A stretch of DNA of 64,000 nt from Gloeocapsa sp. PCC 7428 (GTDB lineage: Bacteria > Cyanobacteriota > Cyanobacteriia > Cyanobacteriales > Chroococcidiopsidaceae): contig NC_019745.1 in the NCBI RefSeq assembly GCF_000317555.1, positions 1,736,001-1,800,000 on the forward strand, in the 5' to 3' direction. Positions 1 through 7,751 of this stretch are shown in pieces. The first letter of the stretch is position 1, and each line of letters starts with the position of its first letter. Below the pieces are notes generated by a model, which ran no database searches, was not told the DNA's origin, and worked only from the letters and a program-made list of their open reading frames with translations. The position numbers and the translations under genes were made by a program.

Positions 1-1
1 T

Positions 2-916
2 CTAACGCAGCGATTTGATTTACCTTTGGTCGAGCAATCACTTACTTTAGTTTCGGCGTATGGTACTTACATCATCACCGAAGATTTAGGCGGTTCAGGC
101 GTTATTGGCGTTGTCACTACAGGTCTCGTTTTAGGAAACTTTGGCTCGCGAATCGGAATGCAGCCGAGTACGAGATTAGCTGTAACTCAGTTTTGGGACT
201 TTTTGGCATTTTTTGTCAATTCTATCGTGTTTCTGCTGATTGGCGATCAAATCAAGTTCAACGACTTAGGCGCAAATTTAGGACTGATTGCGATTACGAT
301 CGCCGCCATGATCGTCACCCGCGCGATCGCAATCTTCGGCTTGGGTTGGTTGAGTAACATCTTGGTTAAATCAGAAATATCTTGGTCCGATGAACTGATT
401 TTATGGTGGGGAGGTTTGCGCGGTTCGGTGGCGATCGCACTGGCTTTAAGTGTGCCAGAAGTCTTACCACAGCGTACACAAATTATTTCTGTTGTTTTTG
501 GTGTCGTCCTATTCACGCTGTTGGTACAAGGATTAACCACCAAACCTTTAGTAACAAAATTCAAACCTTCAAGCGATCAAGCGGTACGTCAGGAGTATTT
601 GGAAGCGATCGCGCGTTGGGTCGCGATGAATCGAGTTTTAGAACATTTGACGCAAGCAAATCTTCGCCCCGAAATTGATCCAGAGTTTTATCGTTACCAA
701 AAAGCCTTGGTAGAAGGTCAACTCGATGACGTACAGCAGGATATGAACAAATTACGCAATGAACATCCTCAGCTACGAGACTTTGCGGTAGAACAACTGC
801 AAGAAGAACTCCTCGCGATTGAAGCGGATACTTATGCAGAGTTAGTACGCGGTGGACGCTTGAATGATAAACTACCACCGATGCTAGAAGAAGTCTTCAA
901 ACAAATGAATAAATAA
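2..916 (+). CDS. Sodium (cation)/proton antiporter, CPA1 family, C-terminal part
   Basis: The reading frame is open to the left edge, so the gene begins outside the window and only about 304 C-terminal residues are seen. It would exchange Na+ or K+ for protons across the cytoplasmic or thylakoid membrane. Several hydrophobic helices are visible, and the motif WWGGLRGSVAIALALSVP is the hallmark of CPA1 (NhaP/NhaS-type) antiporters. The last 110 residues are hydrophilic and helical, as in the cytoplasmic tails of this family. The TTG at position 26 lies inside the gene and is not a real start. The next gene is convergent. Family is clear; the transported ion cannot be told. Confidence 0.85.
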   Translation, partial: LTQRFDLPLVEQSLTLVSAYGTYIITEDLGGSGVIGVVTTGLVLGNFGSRIGMQPSTRLAVTQFWDFLAFFVNSIVFLLIGDQIKFNDLGANLGLIAITIAAMIVTRAIAIFGLGWLSNILVKSEISWSDELILWWGGLRGSVAIALALSVPEVLPQRTQIISVVFGVVLFTLLVQGLTTKPLVTKFKPSSDQAVRQEYLEAIARWVAMNRVLEHLTQANLRPEIDPEFYRYQKALVEGQLDDVQQDMNKLRNEHPQLRDFAVEQLQEELLAIEADTYAELVRGGRLNDKLPPMLEEVFKQMNK

Positions 917-965
917 AGTACCTATTCAGGTGTTTGACCTCTACAAAAACTCAAGTAAGTTTTTA

Positions 966-1874
966 TTAACTTGCTTCTCGAAGCCTAAATAGCGTCACTT
1001 CCGGCGGACAGTTGATTCTAATTGGCGCAATGCTAAAACCTATACCCCGATTCACATACAGGCGATTTCCTGGCTGTCCGTAACTTGCTTCGATCCAACC
1101 ATCAACGTGAACTTTATCTTCTCGCACAAACGTCATCCAAGACCATTGGGGCAAAAATGGCAAACGCACTTGTCCGCCATGCGTGTGTCCTGCGACTGCT
1201 AAAGGTGCCGTGTTAGCAGGAAATTTCTCAAACGAATCTGGATGATGCATCATTACTAATCTTGGTGCAGTTTGTGGTATTTGAGACAATGCGATCGCCG
1301 GATTGTCTTTGTTCGCCCACCGCGATCCAATACCCACGAGATACAGTGAATCTTCTCCTGTTGGTTGTTGGTTTGCTGGCGGTACTAGGGAAACTGCCTC
1401 GTTTTGTAACATATCCACACCTGCTTGTTCCAGCGCTGCATACAGTTCGCCTGCTATCTGTTCATTCGGTGGGGCAGTTTTGGCATCCATTGCGTAGTCG
1501 TGATTGCCCAGTACCCCGTAAGTAGGAATACCTGCTGCTACCAACGGGCGAACCAATTCTACCGCCTTGCCAATTTCATTGTCATTTCCCTTATCCGCAT
1601 GATAAATAAAGTCACCAGCAATTAGTACAAGTGCTGGACGTTCTTGAATTAATTGATCGACTACACGTCTAATGGTGTTGGTATTACCAAGCCACATTCC
1701 AATTTGCCAATCGGCAATAACCGCAACTCTTTGTCCCTCCCAAGCATCAGGGAGATTCGGGATTTCTGCTACTTCTTCTTCTGTATCAATAAAGTAGGGT
1801 TCTACTAAGCCCCAAATCGCCAATAGCGAAGCGACTCCTAATAAACTGAGCAATATGTATTTAAGCGATTTCAT
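966..1874 (-). CDS. Membrane-anchored metallophosphoesterase (YkuE-like)
   Basis: 302 residues with an N-terminal hydrophobic anchor (about residues 5-25), so the catalytic domain probably faces the periplasm. Calcineurin-like metallophosphoesterase motifs follow in order: VAVIADWQIG, IAGDFIYH (GD motif), VLGNHDYAMD (GNHD) and VAGHTHGGQVRLP (GHTH). The first motif is normally D-x-H; here it reads D-W-Q, so one conserved metal-ligand histidine is replaced by glutamine. All other motifs are intact. Relatives act on phosphodiesters or lipid-linked substrates such as UDP-diacylglucosamine, but the substrate here is unknown. Convergent with the antiporter; a long AT-rich intergenic region lies upstream. 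Confidence 0.85.
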   Translation of the reverse strand: MKSLKYILLSLLGVASLLAIWGLVEPYFIDTEEEVAEIPNLPDAWEGQRVAVIADWQIGMWLGNTNTIRRVVDQLIQERPALVLIAGDFIYHADKGNDNEIGKAVELVRPLVAAGIPTYGVLGNHDYAMDAKTAPPNEQIAGELYAALEQAGVDMLQNEAVSLVPPANQQPTGEDSLYLVGIGSRWANKDNPAIALSQIPQTAPRLVMMHHPDSFEKFPANTAPLAVAGHTHGGQVRLPFLPQWSWMTFVREDKVHVDGWIEASYGQPGNRLYVNRGIGFSIAPIRINCPPEVTLFRLREAS

Positions 1875-2640
1875 TTTGTGTTAAACAAGTACAGTTCTAA
1901 TTCCTGATCCCAGTGGAATAAAAATTATGCGCTGCATTCTGCTTGTTACTTGTGGTAAACACGAATGCTTGTAGCATCTATTATTACAATATTTTGAAAT
2001 ATAGTACTGAGAATCAATCACACTAAAGAAAGATATTTTGCCTAGCTTAATATCTATGAATTAATCGATTCATCAATTTAATGATTTTTGTAAAGGTCAT
2101 TTCAAATAGTTATTTTCTTCAATTGATTGTTAAGAATAATAAAGATATTTTTTGATAAATAAAATTGATATTATTTTCAATTGATATAATTAATATAAAA
2201 CAATAACGTTTAAAGCTTTAGTGACTCATATTTAAACTACTCAATAATTTCAATTCAGCTTGATTTGATAATCTAAAGTACATCCCAAGTAGTAATTTAG
2301 CGAAGAAGTGTATTAAATAATTCTATCGTGAGTAGGTAGCCTATTCAGGTATTTTCGTCTAAATTAGGCTTAGCAATACAAAAATATTAGATGTTAAATG
2401 CGAAGTTTAAGAAGTCATAAAATTCAAGCAAAACTTAAATAAGAAAAGAAAAAATTGACCATTTTGAGCCTTACGCTTACATTGAAGTGCTAGAGATTAG
2501 TAAGTTGCGCTGGTTGTAATTGGCAGGGTGACCGATATCTCCAGAAAAACACTTTTTCTTGTTGCAATTAAAGTAACGGTACAAACAGAAATAAGGTGTT
2601 CGTCTAAGATTCTAAGACACATAGAAAGATTTGTAATTGG
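1875..2640. other. AT-rich intergenic region, no gene seen
   Basis: About 770 bases, strongly AT-rich, between two divergently transcribed genes. I found no plausible reading frame, tRNA or strong hairpin. It should hold the promoters of the metallophosphoesterase gene and of the lipoprotein gene. Confidence 0.5.
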
Positions 2641-2694
2641 TTGATATTTACCAAATTACAAGAAAAAATTTGTAAAGTTGAGGAGATTGTAGAA

Positions 2695-3501
2695 GTGACA
2701 AATAGTTTACAGGGCTTATGGAATAAGAAGAAAGCGATCGCCCTAGTAGCCTCGGTGACATTACTAGCAGCTTGCGAAACCAACCAGCCACAAGCAACGA
2801 CTCCGGCAAGTCCAGGAAATGTCACAACAGAGCAAGTAGCGAACCAAACTGAGGCACTCATTGGTAAGACGGTCACTGTCAGAAGCGAACCAGTTCAAAA
2901 GATTAGTGATACTACATTCACAATCAGTGACGAACAGTTTTTTGGCAATGAGAATATTCTGGTAGTTAATACGTCAGGAAAACCTTTTGTCCTACCTGAA
3001 AATACAGAAGTGCAAGTAACAGGTCAAGTTGCCAAGCTAGTTGTTGCTGACGTCAACCGAGACTATAACTTAGGTCTAGATCCAAACTTGTACGTAGAGT
3101 ATGAAGGTCAACCAGTCATTTATGCGCAGTCAATAGCTTTAGCGCCTGAACCTGGCCAGATTACACAAAATCCCAGTCGATACTACGGTCAAACGCTGGC
3201 TGTTACGGGTGAAGTCGAAGATATTGTAGATGTCAATTCGTTTACCTTAGATGAAGATCGGCTACTTGGTGCTGAGGATTTGTTAGTCATTAATGCAAAT
3301 CCTAAGGCAGCAGTTAATGATGGTGAAACTGTTGCTGTAACTGGGGTACTTCGTCCATTTGTCGTTGCGGAGATCGAGCGCGACTATGACTTAACATGGG
3401 ATTTGGATCTTCAAAGAAAGCTAGAAGCAGAATATAGCCAAAAGCCTGTACTTGTAGCTGATGGCGTATATCCCTCAGCAATTCCTGAAGCCGCGAAGTA
3501 A
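2695..3501 (+). CDS. Lipoprotein with two copies of a beta-rich domain, function unknown
   Basis: I start this at GTG 2695 because AGGAG at 2681-2685 lies nine bases upstream; the frame is open further back to a TTG at 2641. The product is about 268 residues. The N-terminus has KKK, a hydrophobic stretch and the lipobox LLAAC with Cys27, so it should be lipidated and exported. The mature part holds two similar segments of roughly 100 residues, each beginning I/YGxT(V/L)xV and containing ILVVNTSGKP / LLVINANPKA, then V(T/A)VTGxLxxFVVAEIxRDYDL-like text. The repeat suggests an internal duplication of an OB-like beta domain. I recognise no enzyme motif. Confidence 0.75.
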   Translation: MTNSLQGLWNKKKAIALVASVTLLAACETNQPQATTPASPGNVTTEQVANQTEALIGKTVTVRSEPVQKISDTTFTISDEQFFGNENILVVNTSGKPFVLPENTEVQVTGQVAKLVVADVNRDYNLGLDPNLYVEYEGQPVIYAQSIALAPEPGQITQNPSRYYGQTLAVTGEVEDIVDVNSFTLDEDRLLGAEDLLVINANPKAAVNDGETVAVTGVLRPFVVAEIERDYDLTWDLDLQRKLEAEYSQKPVLVADGVYPSAIPEAAK

Positions 3502-3522
3502 ACAGAGTTAAAACTCGATGGG

Positions 3523-3554
3523 AATTAGGTAGTGATTATGGCTGCTGCCTAATT
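3523..3554. terminator. Bidirectional terminator-like hairpin
   Basis: AATTAGGTAG (3523-3532) can pair with CTGCCTAATT (3545-3554) with one wobble pair. It sits between the convergent ends of the lipoprotein gene and the DUF389 gene and overlaps the latter's stop codon. The adjoining T-tract is short. Confidence 0.45.
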
Positions 3555-4835
3555 TTGAGTATTTGGTGCGGATAGGACGTTAACACTCACCAGTGGGGTA
3601 ACATTAAAGTCTTGATTGTGTAACGCTGTTTGAACTGCTTGCGTAAGGCGATCGCTAATCACTTCTGCGGATGCAGTTACCCCCGCACGTCGCTGCACGT
3701 ACATCACCACAAGTAGTGTATTTTGTCCAGAAATATTCGGCGTTGGAAACCGGACATTCGCCTCTACAAGTTCCACCAAGTCGCTATCTTCTACCGCCTG
3801 CTGAATTGTCTGATTAGCACTTTGTTCGCGGCTACTACGTTGCAGATTGGGAGAAGCGCTAAACTGCCAGATGAGTAACGCTAGAAGTGCCACAAATGTT
3901 ACGGCTAGTATCGCCGGAAACAGCGCTTTCTTACCCCGCTGATATCGCGCCCCTCTTGCTGTTAAACCATAACTCCGAAAGACCAGCGAAGCCGATAAGT
4001 TAATACCCACTAGTTGCAATAACAATAAAAACACACCATTAATTGCTAAATCCCATCGCCCCATCACACCCGCCATGCCAATCAATCCCGCAGGTGGTGC
4101 GAGTGAAGCCGCCACAAGCATTCCCACCGCTGCACCAGAGACAAGGCTACTGCGTTCTGATTGCACGAGGTTAATCGCCCCCGCCGCCCCAGCAACGAGC
4201 GGTAAAAGTACGGCAACCGTCGATATCTTACTGGTATCACTCATCGTACTCGTCACCACCTCTTGCTGAAGTAGAAAACTGAGGACACCAGCAACAACAA
4301 TTGTGACAGCAAGTGCAGCGAAGTAGCGTAATAAAGTACGTTTGAGAAGATTCACATCACCGCGTGCTGTGGCGATCGCCACATTCATCGCGGGACCTGC
4401 AAACGGCGCAATCAACATCGCCGCTACGAGTAAATAACTTGTATTTGTGTATAAACCAATCCACACCACTACACCCGCTGCGGCAGCATATCCGAGAAAA
4501 GCTTTCCAAGAACCGACACTTTGCAAACCTGCCAAAAAGATTTCAATTGGGCTACGCGCCTTGACATCAGTCACCTGCTGCGGTGCTTGATCGGCAGGTG
4601 GATGCATCGCAATCACCCCACGCGGAATCAGCGTCACCTGTAAGTTTGGTAGCGATTCCAAATCTCCTAAAAATTCTTCGACTTTCTGGTTAGAAATATG
4701 AACGATGACAAGATCAATCGGTTCGTTATTTCCTGTTGCTTCAACTCGTGCTGTATTTGTAGCATCATAAGCTTGAGCTATTGCTAAAACTTCCTTGCCA
4801 TAACCATGTGGTACTTGAATTAAGAGTTGCCGCAT
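3549..4835 (-). CDS. DUF389 (TIGR00341-type) membrane protein
   Basis: 428 residues. The first 90 or so form a soluble domain beginning MRQLLIQVPHGYGKEVL. Several membrane helices follow (about residues 110-320) with the family-typical stretches LVAAMLIAPFAGPAMNVAIA and AAVGMLVAASLAPPAGLIG. A C-terminal soluble tail contains NTLLVVMYVQRRAGVTASAEVI. These features match the DUF389 family of cytoplasmic-membrane proteins, which has no settled biochemical role. It lies opposite the lipoprotein gene and divergent from rimP. No motif suggests a transported substrate. Confidence 0.85.
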   Translation of the reverse strand: MRQLLIQVPHGYGKEVLAIAQAYDATNTARVEATGNNEPIDLVIVHISNQKVEEFLGDLESLPNLQVTLIPRGVIAMHPPADQAPQQVTDVKARSPIEIFLAGLQSVGSWKAFLGYAAAAGVVVWIGLYTNTSYLLVAAMLIAPFAGPAMNVAIATARGDVNLLKRTLLRYFAALAVTIVVAGVLSFLLQQEVVTSTMSDTSKISTVAVLLPLVAGAAGAINLVQSERSSLVSGAAVGMLVAASLAPPAGLIGMAGVMGRWDLAINGVFLLLLQLVGINLSASLVFRSYGLTARGARYQRGKKALFPAILAVTFVALLALLIWQFSASPNLQRSSREQSANQTIQQAVEDSDLVELVEANVRFPTPNISGQNTLLVVMYVQRRAGVTASAEVISDRLTQAVQTALHNQDFNVTPLVSVNVLSAPNTQN

Positions 4836-4940
4836 GAATGTTGCCTACACCTTACTTTTATGATGCGATAAACTGAAATAAGAAACGAGCCTCAGATGAG
4901 TTCGTTCTAAAAACTTCTTGGAAAATATCATTTCGCAGGA

Positions 4941-4963
4941 AGTGGGTAACAACCCACTTTTTT
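4941..4963 (+). terminator. Terminator-like hairpin in the rimP leader (possible attenuator)
   Basis: AGTGGGT (4941-4947), loop AACA, ACCCACT (4952-4958), then a run of T ending about eleven bases before the rimP ATG. It has the form of an intrinsic terminator placed in front of the nusA operon. A weaker alternative pairing, ACTTC (4913-4917) with GAAGT (4939-4943), would overlap the 5' arm and could act as an antiterminator. Confidence 0.65.
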
Positions 4964-4973
4964 ATTTTGGAAA

Positions 4974-5435
4974 ATGACTCATCCCCTAATTCCACAAATC
5001 ATTGAAATAGCAACACCAGTAGCAGAAGAACTCGGCTTGGAATTGGTCGGAGTAGTTTTTCACACTAACCAACGCCCTCCTGTACTGCGTGTGGATATAC
5101 GCAATCCACAGCAAGATACTGGGTTAGATGATTGTGAGCGAATGAGTCGTGCGTTAGAAGCCCAAATGGATCAGGCAAGTATTGTTCCAGATGCTTATGT
5201 GTTGGAAGTTTCTAGCCCAGGAACTTCGCGGCAATTAAGTACCGACCGAGAGTTTACTGCTTTTAAAGGGTTTGCGGTGCTTGTTAGGAGTTCTCAACCG
5301 CATGAAGGTCAGCAGGAGTGGGTAGGACAACTCATTCGTCGCGATGAAACAGCCGTCTACTTAAACCAGAAAGGTCGAGTAGTTGCCATTCCGCGCGCGC
5401 TCATTACTAAAGTACAGCTAGACGATCGTCGTTAG
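4974..5435 (+). CDS. rimP: Ribosome maturation factor RimP
   Basis: 153 residues, the usual length. RimP helps mature the 30S ribosomal subunit in the cytoplasm. The family signature is visible: [20 protein letters not shown] in the N-terminal domain, [14 protein letters not shown], then [20 protein letters not shown], followed by an SH3-like C-terminal domain. It is the first gene of the rimP-nusA-ylxR-infB cluster, a gene order conserved across bacteria. The start is the ATG directly after a hairpin with a T-run, which suggests the operon is controlled by termination in the leader. Only a short GGA lies before the ATG, so translation may be weak or structure-dependent. Confidence 0.95.
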   Translation: MTHPLIPQIIEIATPVAEELGLELVGVVFHTNQRPPVLRVDIRNPQQDTGLDDCERMSRALEAQMDQASIVPDAYVLEVSSPGTSRQLSTDREFTAFKGFAVLVRSSQPHEGQQEWVGQLIRRDETAVYLNQKGRVVAIPRALITKVQLDDRR

Positions 5436-5608
5436 AACAGAGGCGAAGGGCGATCTAGGAGTTTTGGGTTTTGAATTTTCAGTTATTCGTGCAGCGTGCC
5501 GGAGGCATTAGAATTTCTTAACTCAACACTCTTTACGAGTAACTCTTTATCCCCCTGATCCCCGAACCCTGACCTCTGACCCCTATTTTCTTTATTGAGG
5601 ATTTTATT

Positions 5609-6895
5609 ATGTCAATGGTAAGTTTGCCTGGACTGAAAGATTTAATTGAAAATATTAGTCGCGAGCGCAATTTACCGCGTGTTGCCGTACAAGCGGCGCT
5701 CCGCGAAGCACTACTGAAAGGTTACGAACGATATCGTCGAGCGCAAAACCTCGATAAACAGCATTTTGACGAAGATTTCTTTGACAACTTTGAAGTTGAA
5801 CTTGACGTAGAAGAAGAAGGCTTTCGCGTCCTCGCCACCAAAACCATCGTCGAAGAAATTAGCGATCCCGATCATCAAATTTCCTTACGCGAAGTTCAAG
5901 AAGTCGCAGAAGAAGCACAACTTGGCAGCGAGGTTGTGTTAGACGTGACGCCCGAACAAAAAGAATTTGGGCGCATGGCAGCAATGCAGACCAAGCAAGT
6001 ACTTGCGCAAAAACTCCGCGACCAACAACGGCAAATGATTCAAGAGGAATTTCAAGACCTAGAAGGCACTGTTCTGCAAGCGCGAGTACTGCGCTTTGAA
6101 CGACAATCGGTCATTATGGCAGTCAGTAGCGGTTTTGGTCAGCCCGAAGTCGAAGCCGAACTACCCAAACGCGAACAATTGCCTAACGATAACTACCGTG
6201 CAAATGCCACGTTCAAAGTTTACCTCAAAAAAGTTTCACAAGGTCAGCAACGCGGTCCCCAACTCGTTGTCTCGCGTGCGGATGCGGGCTTAGTAGTATA
6301 TCTTTTTGCTAACGAAGTTCCAGAAATTGAAGATGAAGTCGTGCGCATTGTCGCAGTGGCACGCGAAGCAAACCCCCCGTCGCGCTATGTTGGTCCTCGC
6401 ACGAAAATCGCCGTTGATACCTTAGAACGCGATGTCGATCCTGTCGGTGCGTGTATTGGCGCGCGCGGTTCGCGAATTCAAGTTGTTGTCAACGAACTGC
6501 GTGGCGAGAAAATTGATGTGATTCGTTGGTCGCCAGACCCCGCGACCTATATTGCCAACGCACTTAGCCCTGCCCGTGTCGATGAGGTGCGCTTGATGGA
6601 CCCAGAATCGCGGCAAACGCACGTCCTTGTTGCCGAAGACCAACTCAGCTTAGCAATTGGTAAAGAAGGACAAAATGTCCGCTTAGCTGCACGCTTAACC
6701 GGTTGGAAAATCGATATCAAAGACCGCGCGAAGTACGACTACGCCGCAGAAGACGCTAAATTTGCCGCCGCTGCTGCCGAATATCAAGCGCAACAAGCTC
6801 AAATGGAAATGGATCAAGCAGAAGACGAAGATGAATTAGATGAACTAGACGAAGAATTTACAGAAACTATGGAAGTAAGCGATGCCCCAGCTTAA
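5609..6895 (+). CDS. nusA: Transcription termination/antitermination factor NusA
   Basis: 428 residues. NusA binds RNA polymerase and nascent RNA and modulates pausing, termination and antitermination. Visible domains are the N-terminal polymerase-binding domain (residues 1-125, starting SLPGLKDLIENISRERNLP), an S1 domain (about 130-200, LEGTVLQARVLRFERQSVIM), and two KH domains (GACIGARGSRIQVVVNEL and LAIGKEGQNVRLAARLTGW). The C-terminus is an acidic tail (EDEDELDELDEEF) instead of the repeats found in some proteobacteria. GAGG lies eight bases before the ATG. It sits between rimP and ylxR, in the same direction. Confidence 0.97.
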   Translation: MSMVSLPGLKDLIENISRERNLPRVAVQAALREALLKGYERYRRAQNLDKQHFDEDFFDNFEVELDVEEEGFRVLATKTIVEEISDPDHQISLREVQEVAEEAQLGSEVVLDVTPEQKEFGRMAAMQTKQVLAQKLRDQQRQMIQEEFQDLEGTVLQARVLRFERQSVIMAVSSGFGQPEVEAELPKREQLPNDNYRANATFKVYLKKVSQGQQRGPQLVVSRADAGLVVYLFANEVPEIEDEVVRIVAVAREANPPSRYVGPRTKIAVDTLERDVDPVGACIGARGSRIQVVVNELRGEKIDVIRWSPDPATYIANALSPARVDEVRLMDPESRQTHVLVAEDQLSLAIGKEGQNVRLAARLTGWKIDIKDRAKYDYAAEDAKFAAAAAEYQAQQAQMEMDQAEDEDELDELDEEFTETMEVSDAPA

Positions 6896-6962
6896 GCTGA
6901 AACGAAAGATAGACAATTACAATATCGCTGAACCCTGATCTCTAAATCCTGAACCCTCATCG

Positions 6963-7271
6963 ATGAAACCTAACTATCGACGCTGTATTAGTTGTCGTCG
7001 GGTCGCCTTGAAACATGAGTTCTGGCGAATTGTCCGCGTCTATCCTTCTGGGGAGTTACAATTAGATCAGGGTATGGGGCGTTCTGCATATCTTTGTCCG
7101 CAAGCTGGCTGTTTACAAACAGCCCAGAAGAAAAATCTGTTGCGGCGATCGCTGCGGATATCTGTTCCCGAAGCCATCTACCAAGCCTTAGGGCAACGTT
7201 TATTAACAAACCCATCTGTCAGTGAAACTCAAAAAATTGAAACCACACTACCGATCCCAAACAAAAATTAA
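6963..7271 (+). CDS. ylxR: YlxR family RNA-binding protein (DUF448)
   Basis: 102 residues. The N-terminus RRCISCRRVALKHEFWRIVR carries the R-x-C-x-x-C-R signature of YlxR. The segment GRSAYLCPQAGCLQTAQKKN supplies the GRgAYlC and basic motifs of the fold. These are small nucleic-acid-binding proteins nearly always found between nusA and infB, as here; work in other bacteria links YlxR to RNase P and gene regulation. The C-terminal 30 residues beyond the conserved core look unstructured. No clear Shine-Dalgarno precedes the ATG, so it may depend on translation of nusA upstream. Confidence 0.9.
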   Translation: MKPNYRRCISCRRVALKHEFWRIVRVYPSGELQLDQGMGRSAYLCPQAGCLQTAQKKNLLRRSLRISVPEAIYQALGQRLLTNPSVSETQKIETTLPIPNKN

Positions 7272-7751
7272 GTGTCATTTCCAAATTTCGTTAGGACTCG
7301 CATCTTGGCAGCGAAATTGCTGAGAATTGATACTAACTCTTGTCAAACTGGGTTCGTGGCAGAATAGTAAAAACAGGAAACTCAATTTTATTTAATTCGG
7401 TGCAATAAACTACTAAAATCACACCATATTTTTTTACAGGTTGATGCAACATTAAATAAAGAAGCTACACAGATACAAAATTACTAGCTAGTACGGATGC
7501 GTACCCCCAAGAGAAAGGGTCCGCAAAAATTCCCTAAGGATAAAATTGCGGTAAAAGCGCATGGCATGTTTACACAACCGTCGCGATGACAGTAAAACAC
7601 CTTTTTCATATAAAAACATCTCTCTTTACTTTGTTGGAGGCACGGGCAGCAACTTGAACGGCAACCAATAACACAGGACTCACAGGATGGAGATGCTAAC
7701 AAAACTCAGGCAACCATCCGTATCAAACTGGTAGGTAAAGGGGAAGAGTGG
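7272..7751 (+). other. Leader region of infB, 480 bases without a gene
   Basis: No convincing reading frame. One imperfect hairpin is visible: GCGTACCC near 7499 with GGGTCCGC near 7518, one mismatch, no T-run. The end of the region has GGGGAAGAG shortly before the infB ATG, a good ribosome binding site. It probably holds an infB promoter and a long 5' leader. Confidence 0.4.
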
